Positions 39,882 through 52,848 of a DNA stretch of 64,000 nucleotides are shown here, piece by piece (position 1 is the first letter of the stretch; every line of letters starts with the position of its first letter). The DNA comes from Latrodectus hesperus (Eukaryota > Arthropoda > Arachnida > Araneae > Theridiidae), in the NCBI GenBank assembly GCA_037975125.1, contig JAJQOW010000232.1, positions 85,296-149,295 on the forward strand, written 5' to 3'. The translations under genes were made by a program, and so were the position numbers. Below the pieces are notes generated by a model that did no database searches, was not told the origin of the DNA, and saw only the letters and a program-made list of their open reading frames with translations.

Positions 39882-42559
39882 TTTTGAAATATATTAAAAT
39901 TAGACAAATGCTTGGTGAGCCAAAAGTATTCATTCAATTTGCCATGCCACCTTTAAATTCAACTTTAATTCCATTGATATTTTTAATTCCTTTTAGGGAA
40001 ACAATCTTTTGATGTTTCAAATTAGATTGCTTTATGCTGTCTATAAGAAGTTAATTCGCTTCTTTGGCAATCAGTTTTATGTGTCTATGAACCAATATTC
40101 CTAAATTTGCCTGTTTATAAAATGAGAAAAAGGAGCTTGATATGCTTGCAATTCAAATCGTGACATAGCTATATTATGGTCATTTACTAAAATTTTTCTT
40201 TTCAAAAATAACTTTTATTAAAAAAATCACTGTTCGGATAAAAAATTAGATCCATTTTAATATTTTTATATTACTTGTGTAATAGATCCAGTTAAGAGAT
40301 GGATAATCAATAAATGATTTCATTTTACAATTTCATGTTTATCGATACATTTCTAGTTTTATTATTAATATCATATGTGGTTAAAAATTTTGAATGTTGT
40401 TAACGAGGTTAATGTCGTAATTGAGCTAGCAATAATGGGAATTTATTTTATATCTGGATTAAGGAAAGCTTTGTATTTATACAATACATCAACACTTAAA
40501 TATAAAGAAAATTGTCTTGTTGAATGACAAAATATATGAAGCGGTGTAGAAGTTTCATGGATATTTTCCGAGTTTCTTCTAGACTTGAATAGTGTCCAAA
40601 CCTGTGAAAAGTCCCCACAAAAACTAGTGATAAACCATGGGTATCAAAACGCCCAATAACAGACTTCAACTATAAACTATTCGTTTTTTTTAAAATCAAG
40701 TATTTAAAAATTATTTTGTAAAGTAATCCATTAAAAATACTTGATAATGGTGAAAAAATAGTGTTTAATGGTGGTAATTATCCTATATCACTATTAAACA
40801 CTGTGTATTCTGTGAATATTTTAGTACTAAGAAAGATGTAAAAATTTTCTTTTAAAAGTTAATTATTGTTTACATTAAATTTTAAAACATTTAAGATTAA
40901 TACAAGTTCACAAATATCCCTGATTTCGAGATATATATACCATGAGAAATTTTTAAGATTTGAAGCACCATTTCTAAATTATATAAATTCTCATATGTGC
41001 TTTCTTCTACTATATTATAAGCTCTTTTACATTTTAAGAAAAGGCATTCATATTACCTTAAAGTTTGCAAATGGAACTCTATTCTAACATAAAATAATTC
41101 TGTACCATTAAACACTGTTATGCATGCTGCATTAGTAATGGTGCAACATAATATGGCGGAATTCAAAGTGATTGTTGATGTTAGAAACTGCATTTACTGA
41201 AGAGTAATAAATTCACCTCATAATTTTGCATTAAATAGAGTGATAATGCTTGAATAAATCTTTTGGCAGTCCTCCCGGCCAGTAAAGCAAATATATGGTT
41301 GTCACCAAAATGTATTATTTGTAAGAGTACAAGTGTAGCATACTTTTCAATATATTTTTATAAATATTGTAAAATCTGTACAAGTATATTTTAATGCATT
41401 AAACTTTTACATTGTGCTATTCAAAAATCTTCTAAATCTTCCAGCATATGTGAGTTTTATGCATTTCCAAATCTTAAATCTTGAAAATATAGTCGAAAAT
41501 TAAAAAAAGATATAAAAAAATTGTCGTATAACTCAATGAAGTTGACAAAGCTGAATAGAAAGTTGTGATTACGTTATATTATTGTATCTTAAGTGAAAAT
41601 GTGACTTTCAAGAATTTATTCATTAATATATTTTTGTTATTCGTTATTAATACATATTATATTAATACTTTGTTAAGTACCTTTATTGCTTTACAAAATG
41701 ATGTTATTATTTTAATTTTTAGCTGATTATCTTATTACAACAATGTTGACGATATTATTTCTATATTTTTCATAAGCTGCATTTACTTTTAAGTTTATCC
41801 TTGTTCTAAATGTAAATGTATATAACTTTAATGCTTGTAATCGATTAAAATTTTAATAAAAAAATGTTTTTTTAAAAAAACTTAAATAATAATCGAATAA
41901 CTTTTATTTATTTTCATTTTCAAATTATCAGTCAAATGAAATATTTATTCCCAATACTTAATCCAGAATTAATCCAAATAAAAGTTTTAGGAAATTTTGA
42001 ATAATTCTAACTATATTTAAAAAAAATTATAAACAGGAATCTCTGATCAAAGTTTGTATTTATAAAATAACAAGAGTAATATATGCTTCAAGAACTCAAC
42101 ACTTTTATTTCTTAATTATAGATAAATTACCTGATTTAATCCATTTTTGTGATTTATAGATACAAATAATTATTCGCACATAAAAAATCTTAAAATTTTG
42201 AATTATTACATTTTAACAACCATAAGACATTTAAACAATTGAATTTTGATAAAATTTACATTATAACATTTATATACTTTAGCAACATTCCTTATTTTTC
42301 TGAAAATTAAAGTTTTGTTGAAAATGAAAATTATGCCTCATTGTATTTAAATATACTTGCATAATACTATAAATCATAACTTTAGCTTTTAATTTTTAAT
42401 AAATTATTAAACTCTTTTCCAAAATTTGACTTTCTTGATTGACCCAAAATGGCGACAAGAAAGTGAGAAATATGTTTAATCATTGAATCAAAGAATTTCT
42501 ATGATGAAAACATTGAATTTTATTGAATAACATAATGACATCATGTGTTGGGGTAGTTA
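39882..42559. other. AT-rich non-coding stretch
   Basis: There is no gene. An inverted repeat AGTGTTTAATGGTG / CACTATTAAACACT sits at about 40760-40803, and a third copy of ATTAAACACTG is at 41107, possibly the ends of a small decayed element. The 40530-40680 and 41250-41300 parts are slightly GC-richer without a match. Confidence 0.45.
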
Positions 42560-43660
42560 AAAAAATTTAATTGAAGCAAACGAAAAGAGATTTGATCAGG
42601 GTACACAAATATACCTCACAAGCCCGCTAAATTTACAGCCTCTAACTACTGTTTTCTATAAGATCAACAATCAACACAGAAATAAGTAATAGCCATTCTT
42701 CTTGATCTCAATTATCAAGTCAGAGAAAATATCTTGAAAAGAAAATGGGTACATTCGAGAATATTCTCAAAGATTTTCAATATAATCCAAGTAGGACAAG
42801 TATGCTAGGAATTTCATTCATACAGTTCTCTCTTTTACCATGGATTTGTCAATTATCAAATGGTTTTACATGAAAGATCATTAAAATTGCATTAAATCAA
42901 ACTTTGGATCAATTGCTGCAGTCTACAATCTTGCAATAAGTCTTAATTTCTGCGACGTACAACCAGTATTGAACCCCGTTTTCAAATAACTAAGACCTTG
43001 AGATATTCCGATGAAGTGTCTGTCCGGACCACTCATTCAGCTTGTTTTGTGGTAGATTGTATATGCTTTGTACTCTTCAGACAAGCTTGTCATCCGGTTG
43101 CAGGATAAATCTCAATCATCCCAGGATATATATTTTTATATTCGAGCACAGTCCAATTAACATGTTGGAGACAAAGCCTTAAATGTGTTTTTTCTGATTG
43201 AGTAAAAAGTTTCTCCGTTTTAGTAGGTGGACCGAGAAATATAAATTCAGGGATGGGTACCATCCATCACTGCATAGTCTTGAGTGCACAATAGTGGACA
43301 GTTGTTCTTTCAGTAATGGTCGTTGCAATTAATGGATGTAATATGAATGAAAGTCGTTCTTAGATTCCTTTCGGCTAGGACAGCAATATGATGACTTTTC
43401 GTGGAGATCATAAACCTTGGATAACTGAATATATCTACGAAAAGATACTTGACTTGTTTGGAATAATTTTCATAAAAGCGAAACTGAGGAATAATAAAAG
43501 ATAAGACATCAAGAAACATCTGCGATTGGTTTTCATGCTTTAGTACATTGGATATCATGTCAGCATTAATTCTTAACTATTCGTCTCTTAAAAACCATAC
43601 AAATAAAGTGAATCACATCTAAGTTCCAACTTCTATCCACAAAATGCAACTGCTGTAACC
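42560..43660 (-). pseudogene. higher-complexity block, probable old pseudogene or element of unknown family
   Basis: About 1.1 kb has much lower AT bias and fewer homopolymers than its flanks. On the minus strand one frame is open for 82 codons (43310-43558: ISNVLKHENQSQMFL near its start, then IIPQFRFYENYSKQ). Beyond the stop, short segments in shifting frames still look protein-like. I cannot place it in a family, and direction and coding status are both uncertain. A degraded LTR or other retroelement, or a dead host gene, would each fit. Confidence 0.3.
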
Positions 43661-46230
43661 CTCCACAGATCTGGTTTCTTATACAATTTGTTTTGCATAT
43701 TTTTCTGTGAGAAAATATGTAAAATTTGATTGACCGCTGTTAGCATATTTTAACCTACTTTGCAAATAATTGCAGCTTTTTTTTTATAGAACCCTTCAGC
43801 AACAGAATTCAGAATGCTGCAATTATATTCAGTTTTTTCATTATTACCGTATTTTTAATATTTTATTAAATATTTAATATTTTTAGCTTTTCATAATTAG
43901 CTTTTAATAATTATTCATAAAATGAAATATTCCCTTTCATACATAAAGTTTCAGCACTATAATGATGTAGCTTTGGTGCAGATTCTCTATTTGATACAAA
44001 TGAAAAAAAGATTTATTTATCAAACACTTTCCATTTTTTACTTTAATTTAAAGAAAAATCCAAATGTAATTTATTATAAAATTTAGAAAACTAGAATTTT
44101 ATAAGCTTTTTTTAACATTTTGATAAAAGCATTCATTTTATTTAAATTAAATTTTTTAATTTATAAATTTTTATCTTATTGTGTTCAAAAAGTTCTTTTA
44201 TATAATCATTAATGGAAAAAGAGTTCATAAATTATTTTCTTTTTTTAAACTAAATATTGAAAAAGGGGAATTAAAGTTGAATATTCTTGGTTTCGAGGCT
44301 TGATATTTCTCATAAAAAGTATATAATCATCATATATTATATTTTATTTAAAATGTTTTGATATTTACTTCTTCTTTAAATGTGAAATGTGTGAAAATTT
44401 CTTCTAAAAATAAAGACGAGACATTTAAAGACTATTTACTTTTCGACTAGTAATGATTTACTATTATTAAACTACTTTTCAATAATAAAACATGCTAATG
44501 GTATTATGTTTTCAAATATTTTAAGTGAAATTTTTGGCGTCAAACTATACATTATTGACCGTAATACCTGATATTGTGATGAAAATATCATCATTTCTGA
44601 CAAGATTACGTATTGAATATAAGGGTGAATTTCAACTAAGTGTGCTGCCCTACTTTTAAAAACGAATTGAAAAGCATAATCGCCAAAGTACTCCAGTGTT
44701 ATTGGTTCTTTATAAAATGCAAATTGTAGTATTTGTCATTTTATTTTTCTAGGTAAATTTATTTGATTTTTTTAAGTTTTATTCGTTCTAGTATAATTAC
44801 TATTTTAAATTTCTCAAAATCAACAATCCTAAATTTATTCACACAAATGTCTCATTCGCTTAAATAGCTTAGCTAACTAAAGTTAAGAGAAATGTGGGAA
44901 AATAAGGAAGAAGCTTTATTTAAAAAAATAATGAAGAGAATGATTTATTTAAACATACACATATATTTCCAACACAATATTATTTAGCAATTTATGTATT
45001 TTTTTTATCACTTTATCAAGTTTGGAAAGTTAATTCACCATTGGTTAAATTAACTAGATAATCTTTTGATTTTTACAGTATGAATTACAATTAAAGTTAA
45101 GCATTAAAATTAAACTCTGAGATAAAAAAAGGAATTAAATTATCGAATCTCTTGTTAAATTTACTGCTTAAATATGGAAACAAGCAAACCATTCTTTAAA
45201 TCCCGTTTTAAATACCTTCCAATATCTTCTTAAAAAAGTAAATTGTGTGCATCGTTTAAAACATTTTTTGTAGCTTTGGTGAACACGCGAATCAACAAAT
45301 GTAGACTCAAGAAGTTGTTGAAAAGTTATCGTAAGATTTATTTATAACTAATCTTTTCAAATCTGATTGTAATTGGAACATGCTGAGGTTTATAAAGTTA
45401 GAACTTAACTCACTTGTCGATTGCAAAGCAAGCATTCTCGCGAATGGTTTCCTTTAACAGGTACATGCACGCACTGCCCTCTGTAGTGTTAGTGAAACTG
45501 TCAATTAAAGCTGGCGAAATTAATTCCATCAACTCTAAAATGGCTTATCTGCATTTACTGGATATTCTTAAAGTCCATTTGGAGCTTGGCATTTGAGATT
45601 TCACTGAAATATCAAACCAATAGTTTTATTCATATCGATTTTTACACAATCGTTGGTATCTAGATGAATTACATTTAAGAGAATAAATGAAATGTTAATG
45701 GCATTAAGAATGTTTTAACCTTTATTCGATACCTTCTATGTACTGAATCATTTATGGAATTATAGAAAGTCTTTATCACCACCATAAAATTCTCAGACAA
45801 AGAAAAAAAAAGATACTGGATTTATTCATATGTTGACTCAGTTTATAAGTAAAAAATAGTGAAAAGTAATGAAAAATTACTTGTATGTAAAACATAACAA
45901 GCTTATGTTATTTTTTGTTGGTAAATAAATCTATTAGAAATAAATATTTATATTAGACTCCTTTTCATTTTTGATCGACTTTCAAACATTTTTCCCATTA
46001 AATTTGCTTGGATAGGATATTTGTTTCCTTATCATTTTCATGTGTTCAATTAATCGAATATTTTCAATGAGTTTCGTTCATAAATTTTTGTAATAAATTA
46101 ACTTTCAATATTTTTCTAATTTTCTTTAAAAAAATGAATTTTTTTTAATATTCAAAATCGATGTCATATATTTTCTTAATACATTTAGAATAGCTAAAAT
46201 TGGGATGATAATTATTATTGATATTCTGAC
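43661..46230. other. AT-rich non-coding stretch
   Basis: No gene is supported. 45410-45600 has one open frame of 60 codons but no recognisable product. Confidence 0.55.
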
Positions 46231-46480
46231 CAATGGCGGAGAAATTAGCGTCACTAACTTCGAAGAGTAGATTTCGAGATTGAACCCTGATTTGGGCATG
46301 GATGTTTCTTTCTCTATCTCTCTCTGTGTGTGTCTCTTTATACTTCTACTTTCATGGCGAAAATGACATGCCTACTGGGTGCTCCACTGTATAAGATATC
46401 ATCACCCTGGTATATCTACCCTGGTATCGCTGAATAGGATTTAATTCTAAGAGCAGCCGCGCATTAATATAAACATAGAC
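46231..46480 (+). mobile_element. decayed tRNA-derived SINE
   Basis: A tRNA-like head (GCGGAGAAATTAGCGTCACT) leads to a worn B box (GATTGAACCCT at 46278-46288), then TTGGGCATGGATG and a CTTTCTCTATCTCTCTCTG pyrimidine run. This is the same order as in the intact SINE at 61067. The body further down is diverged and the end is approximate. Confidence 0.7.
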
Positions 46481-46867
46481 ACAAAGATGGATATATGTAA
46501 CGTTTAAACTAACTTTTTTTCGTTTCGAGAAAAATTTTTGTTTTAAAAATAAAACAAAATATATTAAAACATTGAATTTAAAACTCGGAATTTTTAAAGC
46601 ATAATTAAATAAAGAGGCGTGCTGATCCAGTGCTGACATGCGCCAACATACTTGAAGACGCATGCGTTTGAAAAGTAAAAAAGAAGTACTTTAAAATATT
46701 TATTGATTTTAATTAAAGTCGATTAAATTTTATTATACTGTATTTATTATTTGTAAAAAAATCAATATTTTAATTACTGATTAAGTTTTAAGTATATTAT
46801 ATACATATATGTTGTCGTGTGACAAGTGCAAAATGAAAAAAAAAAAAGAAATGGTAAAAAAGACATG

Positions 46868-47215
46868 TCATATAGGACCAAAGATATGGAGGACTGCGCT
46901 GGCCACATCTTCAGCTTTTTCCGTATAAAGGGTGTCATGGCAGCAGTTGGGGTCGATGTAGAAGAGGGTGGAGGCAACAGAGGTGCAGTTGAAGAGATGC
47001 CTCGGATCCAGTGGAACTCCTGTGCTGTGCCTGCATTCTGCGTAGTTTCTAGATCCGTAGGGCATGATTTTCATGCCCCTCATGTGCCCAGTCCGCATTC
47101 TGCTGATGGTAGAGGTGATACCACGGTCATGATTAAGCTCCGGTAGGCACCATTCTTTTCGTAGTCCCCCGCAGAGCTGATTCCTTGCAACGGGGTTTGC
47201 ATCGAAGCACTCTTA
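46868..47215 (-). pseudogene. 3' end of a non-LTR retrotransposon ORF2
   Basis: The minus strand reads LRKEWCLPELNHDRG, ITSTISRMRTGHMRGMKI, SRNYAECRHSTGV and LDPRHLFNC, then AEDVASAVLHIFGPI and a TGA. The RTGH motif followed by a Cys-His knuckle is the usual end of LINE ORF2 proteins from arthropods. The knuckle's second Cys is replaced by Ser (CRHS). Upstream parts (endonuclease, reverse transcriptase) are absent, so this is a 5'-truncated insertion. A T-rich stretch on the minus strand follows the stop. The clade cannot be fixed from so short a piece. Confidence 0.78.
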
Positions 47216-47400
47216 AAAATCGAGTGGATTTCACTCAGAAGGAGTGAAATTTCACAAAACTCAACCAATCTTTAAGATAGAAATTCACTTTTTTGAAAGA
47301 TGCGGGTAAACCAATCCTTTTAAGGAGAGAAACAACAAATCCCTTAAAGGGGTAAATTAGATAGAAAAAAGAGTGAATTTCAATCTTTTAGAGAAGTATT
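47216..47400. repeat. short inverted motifs of GAGTGAAATTT type
   Basis: TTTCACTC-AGAA-GGAGTGAAA forms a hairpin near 47229-47249, and related AGTGAATTTC and AATTCACTTTTTT strings recur over 150 bases. It could be part of the neighbouring element or a separate small repeat. Confidence 0.4.
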
Positions 47401-50400
47401 GCTGATTATTTTATATTGACAATTTAGTGCAGAAATTAGGTTTTGAATTTTTTTATTTTAAGGATTTATGTTTTTTTGACAATTACAATATAAAGATATA
47501 TGATTTCTTAACTCAATAATATAACAATACAATTGAATATGACATTTTAATTGATTTGGATAAATATAGTGGTTTTTAAATTACAAACATTTTATGAAGA
47601 AAGTTATTTAGCCATTTATTACATTATTTATATATCGATTTAGTTTTACGTGTGAGTGTAGCACTCTCAAGAAAAAATCGTCACACTACTTATTTTTCAG
47701 TTTAGTTTACTATGGGCCCATTAAGTACAAAATTAATTTTTATACACTTTATTAGTACAACAAATTGTACACAATTTAAAAAATACATAAATATTTTATA
47801 TAAGTAAATATAATTTAAGTCCTTTTGAAAAAATAATTTATTTAAAGTATAGCTAAATATTTATTTTTGAATATTGATAATATGCATTTATTGAAGTTAC
47901 AAGAGGATTAAGGCAAATATTTAGATTATTCTGTTGAACAAAACTGACTTACATTTTTGCAAATAAATCTTGTTTTATGATATATTTTCCAAGTTTAAAT
48001 TAAACTGAAAATAACTTCAATGAAACTAAGAATGAAATTAAAAATAAAATGCAAGATTATACAAAAAACATTTATTCAATTTTAATACAGAAAAAATTAA
48101 ATAAAAATATGTATACAGAAATTCTTATGTTTATGATGTCAATTTAATACTGGAGCTTGACAGTCTTAAACTCAGTTTAATAAAACAAAATAAGAATACT
48201 ATTAAAATGAGAATAAAAAGATAATATGCATTTTAATGCTTGCATTTTGCAAAATTTAAATCTTGATCGATTTTAGTAAGAATGTGTAGTTTAAATTAAA
48301 TTCCCAACTGAACCATTTTTTGATTTATAACTCATATAGTCCATGAGAGCATAAAATACAGTAAGTTTAACATCGTACTTAACATTAAACACATGAAGAC
48401 ATTTCTATAAAATATTGAACGCTTTTTAATCTTGCATATCCAACATCAATAAATCCACTATCCACACATAAAAGATTTCACATTCAGGTCTTGCTTTTGA
48501 TCACAGCAAAGCAAGAGTAGTTGACTACTTTTGAACGTTGTACTTCTACAGATCTCTTCACCTAATTCGAAAAAAAAGCATAATAACTAAAATTTCTATA
48601 ATATTTGTATTCTCATTATAGTGTCTATATAAACTTTAATACCAAAAAATTTCATGAGAATAATACTTCAAAAAAATATAAAGCCCTATTTATTAAAAAA
48701 TAAAGCTGCAAGAAATCAGATATCTACGTAATTATATTCTGTATTGGAATCATATTCAGCCTAAAAAATACTATCATCCTGAATTCTCACGTATTTATTC
48801 CATATTACAGGACAAGTTTTGGAACATACGATAATATTCTAGGAGCATAGAATGCAGCATATTTATTGAGAAAACAGTCAGCCTCTGGATATCAAATTCC
48901 AAATCTATCTGTAATAAAGAAAGATAATCATATATATTAAATTAATAGAACTTTTTATTGTAATTTAAAGCAAGTGTAATTTGTTAAAAATGGTACTATC
49001 ATTAATTAATTAATTAAAACGTAGTAACTTAAGTTAGTAAATTAATGATTATATAAGAGTTTTTGAAAATTTTTAATAAGAATGTGGCAAAAATGATAAA
49101 TTATTGATATACAATGAAACAAATACAAAATAATTTTGGATTTTTTTCTTTGTTATGAAATAGATATAGCCCCTATCATAATTTACAAAATGGATTTTTA
49201 AACATTAAATAAAAATATATACATGCATACATAAATTTATTTTTAATGTTAAAGGATTTTGAATCAATCAACTATAACTAAAAAACAGATGAAACTAAAT
49301 GAATCATTTTTTTTTACAAATTAGAACATAAAATTTTGGAACTATGCTTTTGTATCACATATACTAATATATCAAATACATTGTAATTAAAATGATTTTT
49401 AAAAATACAAGATAGATAACTACAATTTAATAAAAGACATAAGCAATACTGCATAGTTTGTAAAATATAGAATTTAATTACTTTCTTTTGGATCATGCAA
49501 TCATTAAACAAGTATCAAAATAACGAGATTTTTCTTCCATTTTTATATAAAAAATTTTTTCTCTGCAAAATTTTAACTAAATGTTTTTGGCATTAAAATA
49601 ATTTAAAATATCTTATTCACATGCAATAAAAAAACTTGGAAATGCATGAACAGCATGTTTCATGTTCTACCATTAAAGTACAGATTTACAAATTATGTAA
49701 GGAATTGTAAATTTTGGAGTGCTTAAATCATTGTGGCATTGTTGGAAAATAGTGTTGATATAAAAGTTTAGTACTTTCATGAATACTTTAAAATTCATCC
49801 TTAAATATGCAAAAAATACAGGTTTTATACTACCAATGTTTCATTGAAAGCAGCCTCTTTTGGATACTTAGAGACATAAATTCTGTTATAGAATAGAACA
49901 ATAGAATTTTTCATCACAAAATGATATTTTGTTTTAAACATTTTCTTCATAAGTTCAAATATTTTTCTCGATGAATTTCATAAAGCATTTCAAATTGTAA
50001 TCATTTTATCTGAAAGGAAAAATACAAACATATGTGTATGCAAATACATACATATGTGTTTACTCAAAAATATCATACATGTAAAAACTAGTTGTAGTCA
50101 AGTGAATTATAAATACTGAATATTTATTTTTTAAGCAATTAAATTCAAATTAAAAATTCAGAAAATTTTAAATGAATTATAAATTTATTATAAAGATAAT
50201 TAAAATTTGGTTTTAGCTGTAAAAACAAACAAAACTTTATTTTAAAATAGATTTAAAAACATTATTAAAATTTCTTAAGCTAATTACCAAGTAATATTAA
50301 TTTAATGAATAATAATAATCACCTTTCATTATTTTAAAACCAACTTTAAGAACCAAAAACTTTAATAAGAGATTTTAACAGAAAATATTGATTGGAATTT

Positions 50401-51643
50401 TCATGTCATTTAATTAAGTTACCACATTCTTAAATCAAACATAGAATATTACTTCAAACTTTTAAATACATTTTACAAGCAAAATGAAATTAATACTTGT
50501 AGTAATAACAATAGCTAACGTTTTCTCAGTCTCCATAAAACTTATTTTGATTACACATTATACAGAATATACCATATAAGCCATTTCTTCCTTACATTGC
50601 ATTTCATCATCTTCAAAATAACATGTTTCAGATTTACTTTTGCTAATTTTGTTTTTTATTTTTTGCTTCACTGATGACAATGACAACCATAAAATATGAA
50701 TATAAATTATATTTCCATCAACAAAATTTTTAGTTGGAAATTCTAAAATATTATACAAATTAATAGTAGATTTTGATACATATAAAATTTTGTTTTCGTT
50801 TTATCTACGAATGCTTTTACATAGTAACAATCAAATCAAAAATTGTCATTGAAATTTTAATAAATAAAATACATATTGTCCGTGAAATTTTAAAATAAAA
50901 TACATACTGTCAAGTAATATTCTGGAGATTAATATTTGCTTTATATTGTATTAACATTTAAATTAAAAAGCTTCGAATTTTATTTATGAAAAAATTTATT
51001 CTTATTCATTGGTAAAATGTTGTATTTGATATAAATCGCAATTTCAATTTAGTACAATAAACTATATTAAATAATATTTTTATAATATACATTGGATATT
51101 TAAATCAACGAGAAAATTAATAGTCATATTCACGCAGTTTCGAAATTAAAAGAATTTAAATATGCATTCATTATAATTTACTATTCATTAATAATAAATT
51201 AAATTTTGGCAGAAAATAGTATTTGAAATAAAAAATAAATTTTCTAAACACATATTTGCATTATTAAACATCAATTGAGCAGAAATTTCATATATTATAA
51301 ATATTACATGAATATAAATTCAATAGAATTCATTCATTCACACTTTCGAATAGGAAAGTTTATATCATGGTGAAAAATCACAAATATGAAGACTTGATTG
51401 AGTCATTCAATTAATTATAAGAAATAAAGATTTACCGTAATGTTTCTGCGCTCCTTCTTGTCCACAATTATACATATATTTTTAATTCAAATAGATCGCC
51501 TTTACAAAATGAAGTCTTAAATTCCTCCATTTTTAGCATAACTAAACGAAAGCATAGAGCCACGTGATGATTTAAACCAATCAGAGCACATCACATTTGC
51601 TTTGTGCCATAAACACGTCAAAAAAAGAGTGAAAATTGCTTTG
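47401..51643. other. AT-rich non-coding stretch
   Basis: There is no gene. A two-unit repeat of about 32 bases (TGAAATTTTAA, then AATAAAATACATA(T/C)TGTC) lies at 50850-50913. Just before the AT tract, 51555-51630 holds CCACGTGATG, an E-box, and AACCAATCAGAGC, a CCAAT box, with no gene nearby. Confidence 0.5.

Positions 51644-51717
<74 letters not shown>
51644..51717. repeat. (AT)n microsatellite
   Basis: A clean AT dinucleotide tract of about 70 bases. Confidence 0.97.
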
Positions 51718-51719
<2 letters not shown>

Positions 51720-52287
51720 ACTTCTTGAATATGTTTCATTTAAGTTTACTTTCCGAAATTTGTGATAACTTTTCAAATTGAAATGATCAATTCTATCAAC
51801 AGACAATATTTTAATGTAAAAACGTTACAGTTTTTTTCAATTATAGGACTCATGCGATTAATGTTGTTTCAACAAAAAATTCATAATATCAATATCATAG
51901 CTTCTTCTGTTTCAGAAACATTCTTCCGAAACAATGAACAATTTAAATTTTGGATTAGATAGAAAAGAAACAACGCAGAATATTATGAAAATTTTTTCAT
52001 GCAAGTTTAATTTTTCAGCTTTTACATACATTTATGTTTGAAGTTTTTAGGATTTAAACGTAAGTTTTCTCCTTAATTATTAGATTTATTTTTTTACATA
52101 TTTCATAAAAATCATTAAAACTATGGTAAATATTTGCTAAGAATTACATCAGCAAATAGAAAAGAGTTATTAAGCTCTGAAGATAATAGTAGTATATTAA
52201 GAAAAATTATCTTTCTTTTGAAAAGTTGTAAAACCGTAACTATTCCCAAAGTCAGTTTTATTAGAGTATTATATCTAGAAGGTACTA
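51718..52287. other. AT-rich non-coding stretch
   Basis: Nothing is recognisable. Two open frames of about 60 codons match no known protein. Confidence 0.55.
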
Positions 52288-52562
52288 ATTTAATGAGCTC
52301 TGTACATATGGTAATGTAAACAAGCCAGCATTTACTTTCCCTACGAGTATCTCAGTACCAAGCTTCTAAATAATAATATGATTGAGTAATAATAGAATTT
52401 TTTGAATAATAATTGATTGAATAATAGCTTTGAATTGATAATTGAAATTTATTGTGTGAATAATAACCTTCTAATAAATAATTTAATAAACTCCATACAT
52501 ATGATGATAATGTAAACACAGGATTTACTTTCCCTACGAATATCTAAGTACCAAGCTTCTAG
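52288..52562 (+). repeat. direct repeat, two copies about 198 bp apart
   Basis: 52288-52372 and 52487-52562 share TAATTTAAT, ACATATG, TAATGTAAACA, ATTTACTTTCCCTACGA, TATCT and AGTACCAAGCTTCTA. The roughly 115 bases between are AATAATA-rich. This is a local duplication. Confidence 0.9.
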
Positions 52563-52848
52563 GACCAATGGGAATCAATTATGCTTTAGTGACGGCTCCG
52601 TCAGCCATCACAATGCCATGTCTTCATTTATAAATGAGAAGGAATGAATGATCTTACAAGGTTAAAATTTCTGCTTGGTTTTTAGCCTGTAATTTCATAA
52701 CTTTAATTGATATCAGAAAGCTTGCATTTTTAAATGAATGTGAGGGCAAAGAGGTATATCTTATTGATAGGTAAACAAAGTTTGAAAAAAAATTCATTGT
52801 TCTTGAGATCTAATTATTTTTTATTCTCTTCAACAAAATAATCCAAAA
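52563..52848. other. non-coding stretch
   Basis: A short stem GACGGCTCCGTC lies at 52592-52603; otherwise nothing is supportable. Confidence 0.5.

Noticed and set aside
46774..47268. Overlapping open frames of 62, 67 and 106 codons around the second LINE
   Set aside because: Only the minus-strand frame with the RTGH and Cys-His motifs fits a known family; the others are shadows.
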